Of a stretch of 64,000 nucleotides of DNA, positions 1 to 8,931 are shown piece by piece. The notes beneath the pieces were generated by a model. It made no database searches. It saw nothing but the letters and a program-made list of their open reading frames with translations, and was not told the origin of the DNA. Every line of letters begins with the position of its first letter. The first letter of the stretch is position 1. Location: the NCBI RefSeq assembly GCF_024169515.1, contig NZ_JAMKCQ010000001.1, positions 4,278,001 through 4,342,000 on the forward strand, read 5' to 3'. Made by a program: the position numbers and the translations under genes. Source of the DNA: Erwinia aphidicola (lineage in GTDB: Bacteria > Pseudomonadota > Gammaproteobacteria > Enterobacterales > Enterobacteriaceae).

Positions 1-1763
1 TCTGCCTGCGACAGCGCCTGCTGTAACTGACCAAGCGCAGCCTGCATCTCCAGCTGCTGCCCCTGTGCCTTCTGCTGGCCGTCGGCGGTGATAAACAGTC
101 CTTTCTCCGCACGGAGGCTGCCCCAGCTGTCGCTGCGCAGCTCGAACCCTTCGCCGCGCTTCTGCTTCTCGCTGTCCACCAGGTGGCCGAGATTCAGCTG
201 GCTTTTGCCGCCGTACTCGGTGCTGAGCTTGATATGCTCCTGGCCCGCCGTATCGTCGAGGCGCAGCTTATTGTTCTTCGGCGTGCGCAGCACGTTGCGC
301 TTGTAGTTGCGGATGGTGACGTGGTCGCCGTGCGCCGAGTCGTGCAGCACCCCGGCAATGTACGGGCGGTCCGGGTTGCCGTGCTCAAAGGCTATCGCCA
401 CCTCAGTCCCAGCCAGCAGCGGCAGGTGCAGGCCGTAGGTGTCGCCCGCATAGGGGCGCGCCTGGCGTACCCACAGGCTTTCAAAGCCGGTTTCCCAGCC
501 CGCGCGGTCAAACAGCATGTTGACGCGATAGCGCCCGTCGCGGTCAATATGGCCGTAGGCATCGTTCACCGTGGTACTGGTGACGCGCGCCGGCAGGGTT
601 CCCGCCATCACCGGGTGCGGCAGCGGCACCGGGCGGAAGCCGTAGCGGCTGTTGAGCGGGATGCCGTCAAAGGCGGTTTCAAAGCTGCGGTCGCGCCGCG
701 CGGTGCTGACGATGGCGGTGACCAGCACGCCGCTCTGGAATACCTCACTGACATCCTCCCCGCCGCTGACCTTCAGCTCACTGCCGGGGGCCAGCGCCGG
801 GCAGCTGGTCACTGCCGCCACCCGCGTCTGGCCGTTCAGGTAGCGTTCGTGGCGCAGGCGGGCATAGAACGCGCCGCTCTCCGGGGCCGGGTTATGGCTG
901 TAGCCGTCGCCCGGCGTCAGGTAGTTGTCCGCCCAGCGATAGGACTCACCGTAGGTGGTGTCGTCGCCGCCGGTGACGTCGGCCTGCACGTTCATATCTT
1001 CGAGGGCGTTGCGGTAGTTGTAGTCGCGCCCGCTGACGCTTTTCTCCACCACCGCAAAGCGGCTGGCGAGGTCCCACACCGAGTCGCTGGCCGCGTCGTG
1101 CATGCCGGAAGGCGGCACGGCGGGCAGCGTCAGCCCCTGCACATGGCCCTGCCTGCCGTCGTAAAACTCCACCACGTCGATGTGCAGGCGGGTGTCGGTG
1201 GTGAAGCGGAACCAGATGCCGACCTCGCCCAGCAGGCGGGTAATAAACGCCAGGTCGTCCTCGCCGTACTGCATCACCTGCTCGCGGCGCGGGTACGCGT
1301 TGTTGAGGGTGAAAACAAAGTCCTGCCCGCGCATCCCGTGGCGCTCGCGCAGGATTTTTTCCACAATCTGCGGCACCGACATATCCTGGTAGATGGCGTT
1401 CTGACGGCTGCGCGACAGCAGCGCCAGGCGGGGCTGCAGGGTGACGGCGTAGTGGGTCTGGTCGGCGCTGGTGCTGAGGCGCTCAAAGCCGGTCACCACG
1501 CCCTGCACCACGCGCACCGGCTGCTGGATCTTAATGCCCCAGCCCTGGTCAACCGGGGCCTGCAGGGTCAGCGAGGCCGCTTTCATCAGCATCGCCTCGC
1601 GGGTGATGGCATGGTCGGCGCTGGTGAACTCAATGCGCCAGCGGAACGGCTCGCTCAGGCGCTCCTCCCCCTTAAACGCCAGCACGTCGGGCCGGGACTG
1701 ACAGTCACGCACCGCCAGCAGGTGGTGACTATGGCTGAAAAAAGAGATCGGATTTTTGCTCAT
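1..1763 (-). CDS. vgrG: VgrG (TssI) type VI secretion spike protein, 3'-truncated by window edge
   Basis: The reading frame opens with ATG at 1763 (MSKNPISFFSHSHHL) and stays open for about 587 codons to the left edge, so the C-terminus lies outside. The first ~350 residues read as the gp27-like hub of VgrG, with a typical motif order (LRERHGM near residue 143, then a QYGEDDLAFITRLL segment). This is followed by the gp5-like OB-fold region (AFEHGNPDRPYIAGVLHDS) and the start of the DUF2345-type part (NKLRLDDTAGQEHIKLSTEYGG). VgrG trimers cap the Hcp tube and carry effectors. The start codon overlaps the clpV stop by four bases (ATGA), showing translational coupling. Whether a fused effector domain, PAAR or immunity gene follows cannot be seen. 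A long opposite-strand frame across this region is a shadow of GC-rich coding sequence. Confidence 0.95.
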   Translation of the reverse strand, partial: MSKNPISFFSHSHHLLAVRDCQSRPDVLAFKGEERLSEPFRWRIEFTSADHAITREAMLMKAASLTLQAPVDQGWGIKIQQPVRVVQGVVTGFERLSTSADQTHYAVTLQPRLALLSRSRQNAIYQDMSVPQIVEKILRERHGMRGQDFVFTLNNAYPRREQVMQYGEDDLAFITRLLGEVGIWFRFTTDTRLHIDVVEFYDGRQGHVQGLTLPAVPPSGMHDAASDSVWDLASRFAVVEKSVSGRDYNYRNALEDMNVQADVTGGDDTTYGESYRWADNYLTPGDGYSHNPAPESGAFYARLRHERYLNGQTRVAAVTSCPALAPGSELKVSGGEDVSEVFQSGVLVTAIVSTARRDRSFETAFDGIPLNSRYGFRPVPLPHPVMAGTLPARVTSTTVNDAYGHIDRDGRYRVNMLFDRAGWETGFESLWVRQARPYAGDTYGLHLPLLAGTEVAIAFEHGNPDRPYIAGVLHDSAHGDHVTIRNYKRNVLRTPKNNKLRLDDTAGQEHIKLSTEYGGKSQLNLGHLVDSEKQKRGEGFELRSDSWGSLRAEKGLFITADGQQKAQGQQLEMQAALGQLQQALSQA

Positions 1764-4414
1764 GATTCACTTTCCTCTGTGTTAGCAAATTCCAGCACGA
1801 TGCCTTCCTCGTCGTGCCAGTCGAGCGTCAGCTGCTGCGGCTTCTGTTTTGCCGCCATCTGCAGCAGCAGCTGCTGGCTCAGCACCGGCAGGATCTGCTG
1901 GTTCAGCAGGCTGTCGACGTTGCGCGCCCCGGTGTCCGGCAGCAGGCAGGCGGCGGTCAGCGCCGCTGACAGGCCGTCGCCCACGGTGGTTTTCAGGCCG
2001 TAGTGGCGCGCCAGGCGCTGGCTCACCTGGTTGAGCTTCATGCCAACGATGGTGCGCATCGCTTCTTCGGTCAGCGGGCGGTAAATCACCGTCTGAAAGC
2101 GCGCCAGCAGCGCGGGCTGGAAGTGGTCGCGCAGCGTCGGGCGCAGCAACTCCTGCAGGTCCGCTTCCGTGGCTTGCGGCTGCTGCTCCAGCAGCTGCAT
2201 GATGGCGTCGCTGCCGAGGTTGGAGGTCATCAGGATCAGGGTGTTGCGAAAATCGATTTCGCGCCCCTCGCCGTCGCGCATAAAACCGCGGTCAAACACC
2301 TGGTAGAACAGGTTCAGCACGTCGCGGTGCGCCTTCTCGACCTCGTCGAGCAGCACCACGCTGTAAGGGCGCTTGCGCACCGCCTCGGTGAGGATGCCGC
2401 CCTGCCCGTAGCCGACGTAGCCCGGCGGCGAGCCCTTCAGCTGCGAGACGGTGTGCGCCTCCTGGTATTCGGAGAGGTTAATGGTTATCAGCGACCTCTC
2501 ACCGCCGTACAGCACGTCCGCCAGTGCCAGCGCGCTCTCGGTTTTGCCGGTGCCGCTCGGGCCGACCAGCAGGAACACCCCCTGCGGCCCGTTCTCAGCG
2601 GTCAGGCCGGTTTTGGCGGCGCGCAGGCGCCGGGCGATGGCGCTGAGCGCGGCGTCCTGGCCGACCACGCGCCTGCCGATTTCCTCCTCAAGGCTCAGCA
2701 GCTCGCTCTGCTCGTCCTTCATCAGTGAGGAGAGCGGCACCCCGGTCCAGTCGGCAATCACGTTGGCAACGGTGCGGGCATCGACGTCGACCTGAATCAG
2801 CGCGTCCTGCTGCTGCAGCGCCGCAAGCTGCTGCTGAACGGCGGCAATCTGCGCCTGCGGCTGCTGGTTCTGGCGGCTGCTTATCAGCTGCTGCGCCACT
2901 TCCTGCTGCGCGGCAAAATGCGCTTCCTGCTGCGCGCGCTGGCCTTCCAGCTCGCTGCAGATAGTGGCGATGGCGGCGAGGCGCTCGTCGTGCTTATCGC
3001 TGCCCGCGGCCATGTCATCGCGCAGGGCCTGCTCCTCCAGCGTCAGCGCGGTAACGCGCGCGTTCAGCAGGGTGATGGCCTCCGGCACGGTGTCGAGGCT
3101 CATGCGCACGCGCGCGGCGGCGGTGTCCAGCAGGTCGACCGCCTTATCCGGCAGCTGGCGGCCCGTCAGGTAGCGGCGCGACAGGGTCACCGCCGCTTTT
3201 ACGGCGTCGTCGCTGATGTGTACGCCGTGGTGCTGCGCGTAGCGCGACTTCAGGCCGCGCAGCATCAGGCAGGCAGTCTCATCGTCCGGCTCGTCGACTT
3301 TCACCATCTGGAAGCGGCGCTCCAGCGCGGCGTCCTTCTCGAAGTACTGCTTGTACTCGCTCCAGGTGGTGGCGGCGATGGTGCGCAGTTCGCCGCGCGC
3401 CAGCGCCGGTTTCAGCAGGTTGGCGGCGTCGGCCCCGCCAGCCTGGTTGCCCGCGCCGATAATGGTGTGCGCCTCGTCGATAAACAGCAGCACCGGGGTC
3501 GGCGACTGCTGCACCGCCTCAATCACGTTTTTCAGGCGCTGCTCAAATTCGCCCTTCACGCCCGCCCCGGCCTGCAAAAGACCGAGGTCGAGGGTGCGTA
3601 GCGAAACGGTTTTCAGGCTGTCCGGCACGTTGCCCTGCACAATGCGCAGCGCCAGCCCCTCGACCAGCGCGGTTTTACCGACGCCCGGTTCGCCGACCAG
3701 AATGGGGTTGTTCTTGCGGCGGCGCGAGAGGATATCGACCATCTGGCGGATTTCGCTGTCGCGGCCAAACACCGGGTCGATGCTTCCCGCTCTGGCTTTG
3801 GCGGTGACGTCGAGGGTGAATTTATCCAGCGCGGCCTGCAGCGCCTCGCTCAGCGCGCTGCCGTCGGCCGGGGTGACCTGCGTATCCACCTCGCCCAGGG
3901 TTGATGGAGCCTGGCTCAGGCTCTCCTGCTGCTGCACTTCCGGGCGCTCGTCGGACTGCGCGTCCAGCAGCGGGCGCAGGCGCTCCAGCTGGGGGCGCGT
4001 CAGGCTCAGCAGTGGCCACAGCCCTTCGCAGCCGACCAGCGACGGCTTGTCGGTCAGTGCCGCCAGCAGGTGATGGCTGCGGATGTGGGCATCGTCATCC
4101 TCCAGCGAGGCAATCAGCCAGGCCTGCTTAATCAGCGCCAGCAGGGAGTCGGCGAGCTGCGGGCGGGTGCGCACCGAGCGCGGCACGTTGTCCAGCCAAC
4201 ACAGCAACGCCTGCCAGATGCCGTCCATGTCCCACTCGTAGCGGCGCGCCAGCACGGTGATGTCGCCCTCGCCCTGCTCCAGCAGCTTGAGTAGCCAGTG
4301 CTCAATGCGGATTTCACTGTGGGCGCGGGTCAGGCACAGCGAGGCGGCGGCCTCCAGCGCGCGGGCGCAGAACGGGTTTAAGCGACGTAGCAGGACGGCT
4401 GACTGGTTTTCCAT
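1760..4414 (-). CDS. clpV: ClpV (TssH), type VI secretion AAA+ sheath-recycling ATPase
   Basis: The 884-residue protein is a class B Clp ATPase. An N-terminal Clp repeat domain is followed by two AAA+ modules. Module one has Walker A GEPGVGKT near residue 240 and Walker B LLFIDEAH near 308. Module two has Walker A GPSGTGKT near 618 and Walker B VVLLDEVEKAH near 685. A glutamine-rich coiled coil of the ClpB/ClpV middle-domain kind lies between them (about 450-540). The opening (RLNPFCARALEAAASLC) is characteristic of ClpV rather than ClpB. In T6SS, ClpV disassembles contracted TssB/TssC sheaths in the cytoplasm. The gene lies between hcp and vgrG and shares an ATGA overlap with vgrG. Confidence 0.96.
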   Translation of the reverse strand: MENQSAVLLRRLNPFCARALEAAASLCLTRAHSEIRIEHWLLKLLEQGEGDITVLARRYEWDMDGIWQALLCWLDNVPRSVRTRPQLADSLLALIKQAWLIASLEDDDAHIRSHHLLAALTDKPSLVGCEGLWPLLSLTRPQLERLRPLLDAQSDERPEVQQQESLSQAPSTLGEVDTQVTPADGSALSEALQAALDKFTLDVTAKARAGSIDPVFGRDSEIRQMVDILSRRRKNNPILVGEPGVGKTALVEGLALRIVQGNVPDSLKTVSLRTLDLGLLQAGAGVKGEFEQRLKNVIEAVQQSPTPVLLFIDEAHTIIGAGNQAGGADAANLLKPALARGELRTIAATTWSEYKQYFEKDAALERRFQMVKVDEPDDETACLMLRGLKSRYAQHHGVHISDDAVKAAVTLSRRYLTGRQLPDKAVDLLDTAAARVRMSLDTVPEAITLLNARVTALTLEEQALRDDMAAGSDKHDERLAAIATICSELEGQRAQQEAHFAAQQEVAQQLISSRQNQQPQAQIAAVQQQLAALQQQDALIQVDVDARTVANVIADWTGVPLSSLMKDEQSELLSLEEEIGRRVVGQDAALSAIARRLRAAKTGLTAENGPQGVFLLVGPSGTGKTESALALADVLYGGERSLITINLSEYQEAHTVSQLKGSPPGYVGYGQGGILTEAVRKRPYSVVLLDEVEKAHRDVLNLFYQVFDRGFMRDGEGREIDFRNTLILMTSNLGSDAIMQLLEQQPQATEADLQELLRPTLRDHFQPALLARFQTVIYRPLTEEAMRTIVGMKLNQVSQRLARHYGLKTTVGDGLSAALTAACLLPDTGARNVDSLLNQQILPVLSQQLLLQMAAKQKPQQLTLDWHDEEGIVLEFANTEESES

Positions 4415-4529
4415 ATCGGGTTCTCTCTTCCGTAGTTAATCAGGTTCGGACACGCTACCGCCCGTCGCTGTTCCTTTCAGTCAGGAACCCGAAGCGCATC
4501 AGGTCAAAAGGCAGCAGGTTGTCGGGTTG

Positions 4530-4565
4530 TTTGCTGAGCCGCCACGCGGGTAGCGGCTCAGCAAA
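4530..4565 (-). other. Inverted repeat (second hairpin) between hcp and clpV
   Basis: A 13-base arm at 4530-4542 is perfectly complementary to 4553-4565, with a 10-base loop. It lies directly downstream of the hcp terminator in the direction of transcription. It could stabilise the end of the hcp mRNA or act as a back-up attenuator before clpV; this is inferred from structure only. Confidence 0.6.
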
Positions 4566-4595
4566 CAAAACGGCAGGCGGCGAACCGCCTGCCGT
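4561..4595 (-). terminator. Intrinsic terminator after hcp
   Basis: On the minus strand an 11-bp perfect GC-rich stem (4585-4595 with 4570-4580, four-base loop) is followed by a T-rich run (TTTTGTTT). It starts seven bases beyond the hcp stop. It would let hcp be made in excess over clpV and vgrG, as suits a structural tube protein. Confidence 0.85.
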
Positions 4596-4601
4596 GAGTT
4601 A

Positions 4602-5093
4602 TCAAGCGGTGGTGCGTTCATTCCATGAATCGGAATGAATGATGTTGCCGTCTTTGTAGGTCCAGGTGATCTTTTCGTAGCGCAGCTCAATCTCTTCCAG
4701 ATGGTTGTGCTTCTCTTTGGACGGGTCCTTGATGTCGTGCATTTTCGGCGCGACCTTCACCAGCTTGACGTTCTCAAGTTTGGTGTTGAAGTACTCCACC
4801 TCCTGACCGGCGTCGTTAATTTTGTACCACTTGAACTCGGCAGATTTCAGGGTCTGACCGGTGGTCACCGCCTTGTAGAGATACGGGCTGGAGGAGTCGA
4901 TCTCCTTGGTAAACATGAACGGCGTGTGCACGCGGGTACCGGTCAGCTTGCCGGTGTTGTTATCGGTCGGGATGTACAGGTTATGTTCCTGCGCCACCAC
5001 TTCGATGCTGCCTTCACGATCTTTCACATCCACGGAACCTTTGATGTCCGCACCGCCGTCGTCCTTCAGCCACAGATATACTGGTATTGCCAT
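4602..5093 (-). CDS. hcp: Hcp (TssD) type VI secretion tube protein
   Basis: The 163-residue product starts MAIPVYLWLKDDGGADIKGS, the standard opening of the Hcp1 family, and contains the HNLYIPTDNNTGKLTGTRVH segment and the closing region seen in Hcp hexamers. The length is typical (about 160 residues). Hcp hexamers stack to form the inner T6SS tube and are themselves exported. A good ribosome site (AAGGAG, nine bases from ATG) precedes the start. An ERIC element fills the gap upstream and a strong terminator follows immediately, so hcp may be partly uncoupled from its neighbours. Confidence 0.96.
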   Translation of the reverse strand: MAIPVYLWLKDDGGADIKGSVDVKDREGSIEVVAQEHNLYIPTDNNTGKLTGTRVHTPFMFTKEIDSSSPYLYKAVTTGQTLKSAEFKWYKINDAGQEVEYFNTKLENVKLVKVAPKMHDIKDPSKEKHNHLEEIELRYEKITWTYKDGNIIHSDSWNERTTA

Positions 5094-5111
5094 GTGTTAC
5101 TTCTCCTTTTA

Positions 5112-5232
5112 ATCCCGTCATAATTCGCGCTGCCTCTTTGTTGGCTGCCTTCGTTCACCCCGGTCACATAGTGAACTATGCTCCCGGGGATTCCCTCAGT
5201 TGCCGCCGCGATGCAACAGGAATTATTTAGGG
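5112..5232. repeat. ERIC element between the OmpA-domain gene and hcp
   Basis: The segment begins CCCGTCATAA, contains the ERIC core (GTTCACCCCGGTCACATAG facing CTATGCTCCCGGGGATTC, a central dyad) and ends GAATTATTTAGG, all as in the enterobacterial repetitive intergenic consensus. It is about 120 bases, close to the canonical 127. The right-hand end runs into the upstream gene and supplies its stop codon. Confidence 0.88.
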
Positions 5233-6917
5233 CTTACTGTTGTGTCATCATCCTGTGATGACGTTCGGGTTGCTGCTGCCAGACAGGCATCCGCCTGCGG
5301 CACCAGACTGATTTCGACCCGGCGGTTTAACGCACGACCTTCCGGGGTATCGTTAGTCGCCATCGGGCGGCTTGCGCCAAAGCCCTGCACCGCAAAGCAG
5401 GTCGGCGAGACGTCGCTGGTTGAAAGCATCCAGTCGCGCAGCGCTTCAGCGCGCTTCAGCGACAGCTGCTGATTGGCCTGCGCATTGCCGGTGCTGTCGG
5501 TGTGGCCGGCGACCACTATCAGCCAGCCCGGCCGGGCCTTAATATCCACCAGCGCGTTAACCAGCATCTTTAGCGAGCCGGGTTTGAGCACGGACTTGCC
5601 GGAGGCAAACAGCGACAGGCTGTCGAGGCGCACGGTTTTTGGCGCTTCCTTCACCACCTCTGGCGGGGGCGGCGGGGGCGGAATATACGAACGAATCGCA
5701 TCCAGCAGCGGCAGGCGCAGATGCCCCCCCTGATACAGGCCTAAACCCAGCCGCAGAGGTGCGCCGTTGCGGGCATGCTCATCCAGCTCGCGGGCATCGC
5801 GACGCAGTACATTGACCGCTGCCGCTTTCATGGCGTAATCATTCATGGCGATACGCGCGTAATGGGCAATATCAAAGGAGACCCGCTGAAGCAGCCGATG
5901 GTTATTCCAGGCGCTGCAGCACAGTGCGACAATTCCAACCGTCAACGCCAGCCATAGCGCACCACGCCAGGTGCGCTGGCGCGGGGTCAGGCCATGCCCT
6001 GCGGGCAGCAGTTGCAGAACAAACTCCGGCAGCATTGACGGCAGCGGAGACTCCGCAACCTCTGGCGCAAACCATCCTGCTACCTGTACCAGCGCCGTGT
6101 GCTGCTGCAGCCAGCGCGTCCAGAGAGAAGTGGCTAATGCCCCGTCAAGTGAAGCACTCAGCCCCCAGACCATGCCTGCGGGGGTGGCGGCAGGCATATC
6201 CGGGTGACTGTCGGTTAACACGCGAATCACTTCCTGCTGAAACCACTCCGTCAGGCTGTTGATCAGCACCTGCTGCTGTAATGCGATGCCGCCGCCCGCG
6301 GCCAGCCAGCACTCAGGAGGGGTGGGTTTTGCGCTATCGGACCATACGCTGACGGGTTCACCGGCCAGCCGCACCTGCCAGAGAGACTCGCTGACCAGCG
6401 CACTGCCCACCTGAGCATTCAGTACCAGCGGCAGTGAATAGCCGGTTTCACGCCGCAGCTGGCCAATCTGCCAGCGCAGTGCCAGCAGGCGGCTGGCCAG
6501 CGTGTCACTGTCCTGATGCTGCTGAGGACAGACGCTGATCATCACCGACAGCTGATGTCCCCACTCCCGGCGCAGCGACAGCAGCTGGCGCGCTACCACG
6601 TCCAGCGCCTGATGATCGGCCACCCGCACCCAGCAGCCGTGCGGCACGGTCAGTACCGCCGATCCTTCCGGCCAGGCATGCGCGCTGTCGCCGCAGACCA
6701 GCACCACCGGCTGACGGTAAGCGACATCCGGCAGGTCATCCGCACACAGCCCGGCTTGAGGCCCGGCGGGACGGCGGGTAACGGCCATCACCCCGGCCAG
6801 CAGCACCAGAGCGGCCAGCAGTATGAGCACGGTAGCTAAATGAGGCAGCGGCAGCAGCAGCACGGCGACCAGCAGGACAACCCACAGCGCCAGCGCGCGC
6901 TGTAACGCAGGGCTCAC
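5223..6917 (-). CDS. T6SS-associated OmpA/MotB-domain membrane protein (peptidoglycan anchor)
   Basis: I place the start at GTG 6917 because it overlaps the tssL stop by four bases (GTGA); a longer in-frame ATG exists at 6977 inside tssL. The 564-residue product begins with two closely spaced membrane segments (about residues 9-45), has another hydrophobic stretch near 330 (LWLALTVGIVALCC), then a proline run and a C-terminal OmpA-like domain with the peptidoglycan-binding pattern GHTDSTG...LSLKRAEAL. The role is probably to tether the TssJLM complex to peptidoglycan, like TagL or the C-terminal domain of extended TssL proteins. Its last codons and stop coincide with the end of an ERIC repeat. 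Confidence 0.88.
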   Translation of the reverse strand: MSPALQRALALWVVLLVAVLLLPLPHLATVLILLAALVLLAGVMAVTRRPAGPQAGLCADDLPDVAYRQPVVLVCGDSAHAWPEGSAVLTVPHGCWVRVADHQALDVVARQLLSLRREWGHQLSVMISVCPQQHQDSDTLASRLLALRWQIGQLRRETGYSLPLVLNAQVGSALVSESLWQVRLAGEPVSVWSDSAKPTPPECWLAAGGGIALQQQVLINSLTEWFQQEVIRVLTDSHPDMPAATPAGMVWGLSASLDGALATSLWTRWLQQHTALVQVAGWFAPEVAESPLPSMLPEFVLQLLPAGHGLTPRQRTWRGALWLALTVGIVALCCSAWNNHRLLQRVSFDIAHYARIAMNDYAMKAAAVNVLRRDARELDEHARNGAPLRLGLGLYQGGHLRLPLLDAIRSYIPPPPPPPEVVKEAPKTVRLDSLSLFASGKSVLKPGSLKMLVNALVDIKARPGWLIVVAGHTDSTGNAQANQQLSLKRAEALRDWMLSTSDVSPTCFAVQGFGASRPMATNDTPEGRALNRRVEISLVPQADACLAAATRTSSQDDDTTVSPK

Positions 6918-7588
6918 TGAACCACTCCCGGCAGCAGCGAAGCCACCAGGCTGCTCAACCAGTGATTCAGCCCCCACCAGACGGCGGCAAGTAACAGCAC
7001 GGAGAAGCCGATTCGCAACGGCCAGCTGGATAGCCAGCCGCTGAAGCCCAATCCCGCGTTGTTTTCGGCCAGTACGGCCTGCGCCTGCGGCCCGCTGAAG
7101 GGTGAAACCTGCGCATTTAACGCGGCGACCAGCTTTTCCCGCTGCGGATCGTTGACTGAACGATAGCCGCCGAGGAAGCCCAGCAACATCACCCGCTGGA
7201 AGCAGGTCACAACGAGCGGTTCCGGCGCTGGCTCGCGCAGCACCTCACGCATGCGCTCGCAGAGCATGTCACCGGCATCAACGGTGCCGAGGAAATGCCC
7301 CTGCAGAGGCAGGTGAAGCCACTGGACGTAAGCGTCATCCTGCTCGCCGCGCCCCTTAACCACTTCATCGATCAGCGCGCACTGGGCATAGAGAACATCC
7401 TTACTCTGTTGGGCATCGTAGCCCGCGTCTTTAAGCGCCTGCTGAACCTTCTCCACTTCTGCGACGCAGCGCTGCCATAACTGCTGACCTTCTCCATCCT
7501 TGATCTTTGCGCCGTGGCGCAGGCTGATAACCTGCAGCCAGCTGTTTTGCAGCAGCGCGTCAATATCACACTCGTTTTTCTGGCTCAT
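6914..7588 (-). CDS. tssL: TssL (DotU/IcmH family) T6SS inner-membrane complex protein
   Basis: The 224-residue protein has the DotU/TssL pattern: an all-helical cytoplasmic domain with the conserved ALIDEVV and LGFLGGYR segments, and one C-terminal membrane helix near residues 187-208. TssL with TssM and TssJ forms the envelope-spanning complex that recruits the baseplate. It overlaps tssK by four bases upstream (ATGA) and the OmpA-domain gene by four bases downstream. Here the peptidoglycan-binding domain is encoded separately rather than fused to TssL. Confidence 0.95.
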   Translation of the reverse strand: MSQKNECDIDALLQNSWLQVISLRHGAKIKDGEGQQLWQRCVAEVEKVQQALKDAGYDAQQSKDVLYAQCALIDEVVKGRGEQDDAYVQWLHLPLQGHFLGTVDAGDMLCERMREVLREPAPEPLVVTCFQRVMLLGFLGGYRSVNDPQREKLVAALNAQVSPFSGPQAQAVLAENNAGLGFSGWLSSWPLRIGFSVLLLAAVWWGLNHWLSSLVASLLPGVVQ

Positions 7589-8919
7589 GTTCTCAGCACC
7601 GCAAACAGTTCAAGTTCAGGTTCACCGAGCATGCCCGGTACGTAAAACATGCAGCTGCCGGATTCCAGCATCTCGCGGGCCGCCGGATGCGACAGGTCGA
7701 GGGCAAAATACTGATTTTCCAGCCGCAGCGGGATCGCGGCGGGTACGTGGCGTAGCGACTTCAGCGGTATCCCCTGCTGCGACGAATTCACCAGGCCCGT
7801 GACGTAATCCGGGCTGCCGACTTTGCACTGGCGCGGGAATTGCTCCTGCAGCTGTACCACCGGCAGCGGGGAGCGGACCGAAAGGTAGAAATCGGCATCC
7901 TCGCGCAGGCGCGGCTCCTGCAGACGAGCCAGCCACTGATGCAGGCGCTTGTCGTGCTCAAGTGCTATCGACACCACGCGTGATGGCAGGCTGGCTTCCA
8001 GCAGATCGCTGAGCAGATCGAACAGCGCCGGGAATACATGGTTAAGTTCAGCATGCTGATACGCAGGGATCGCGCTGACCTGATGCTCCAGGGAGAAGGT
8101 CAGCAGGCTGCCAGCCAGACGGGCAAGCTCCGGATATAACCGCTCCGGCGCACTTTGCGGAAATCGCAGGAACTGGCCCAGTACCGGCTCCGCGCTGTTC
8201 AGCGCATTGAGCAGCCAGAACAACGACACATCCGCCACGGCAAAATCGGCCATGCGTTCGTTGCTCTCGCGCCGCATCGCCATCAGGCGGCTGAGGCGCG
8301 CGCGCAGCTGCGTCATCAGCTGTTCAAGCTGGGTCAGCAGCCACTGGCTGCTCTGCACGCTCAGCAATGGCGGCAGAAAAGTTTCATCCTGCGTCCAGCT
8401 ACCCTGACTGTCCTGCCTGAGACGCGCCACCGGGCATACCAGGTAGTCGCCATTGTTCTGATGGGAAAAACGCAGCGTCAGCTCGGGTTTGATCACCGCA
8501 ATCTGGCGCGTGTCGTCACCAAACTGGTTGCGGATGTCGCGCCAGCGCTGGCGATAGCGCACCGGGCGCTCGGCAATGTCGTCCGGCTGCAAGCAGTTGC
8601 CGCCGTTGGCCCTCAGCAGCGGCAGTGCCAGCACCACCACTACGTCTTGCCCTTCAGGCATCATCACCGGCGGCAGATCGTCACCGTTGTTGGTGTCGAT
8701 CAGCGTGCCGTCCTGAAAGCGCACGTGCAGATGACGCGCCTGCAAACGCCCCAGCTTCAGGGCATCCGCTTCGAACTCGGCACGGATCACGCCCCAGGGA
8801 TGATTCAGCCCCATTTGTGCAATGCATTCCGTTGACCAGGCCGCATACGCGGCCTGCTGCTGGAAGTGCTGTGGCGAGACCATCACGCCCCGCCCCCACA
8901 GCGGTTGTTCCGTTTTCAT
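7585..8919 (-). CDS. tssK: TssK T6SS baseplate adaptor
   Basis: The 444-residue product begins MKTEQPLWGRGVMVSPQHFQ, matching the family opening (W..G..L.PQHFQ), and ends with the C-terminal domain seen in TssK (AIPLRLENQYFALDL). TssK is a soluble trimer linking the baseplate (TssFGE, VgrG) to the TssL/TssM membrane complex. It sits 12 bases after tssC and overlaps tssL by four bases. Length matches the family (about 445). Confidence 0.95.
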   Translation of the reverse strand: MKTEQPLWGRGVMVSPQHFQQQAAYAAWSTECIAQMGLNHPWGVIRAEFEADALKLGRLQARHLHVRFQDGTLIDTNNGDDLPPVMMPEGQDVVVVLALPLLRANGGNCLQPDDIAERPVRYRQRWRDIRNQFGDDTRQIAVIKPELTLRFSHQNNGDYLVCPVARLRQDSQGSWTQDETFLPPLLSVQSSQWLLTQLEQLMTQLRARLSRLMAMRRESNERMADFAVADVSLFWLLNALNSAEPVLGQFLRFPQSAPERLYPELARLAGSLLTFSLEHQVSAIPAYQHAELNHVFPALFDLLSDLLEASLPSRVVSIALEHDKRLHQWLARLQEPRLREDADFYLSVRSPLPVVQLQEQFPRQCKVGSPDYVTGLVNSSQQGIPLKSLRHVPAAIPLRLENQYFALDLSHPAAREMLESGSCMFYVPGMLGEPELELFAVLRT

Positions 8920-8931
8920 CCAGCCTCCGCC

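Noticed and set aside
183..2003. 606-codon plus-strand open frame across vgrG and the end of clpV
   Set aside because: It is antisense to two well-supported T6SS genes, has low-complexity H/A/V/R-rich composition typical of GC-rich shadow frames, and lacks a ribosome site or family match.
5112..5232. Attachment site or IS end beside hcp
   Set aside because: The sequence is fully explained as an ERIC repeat; there is no transposase or direct repeat.
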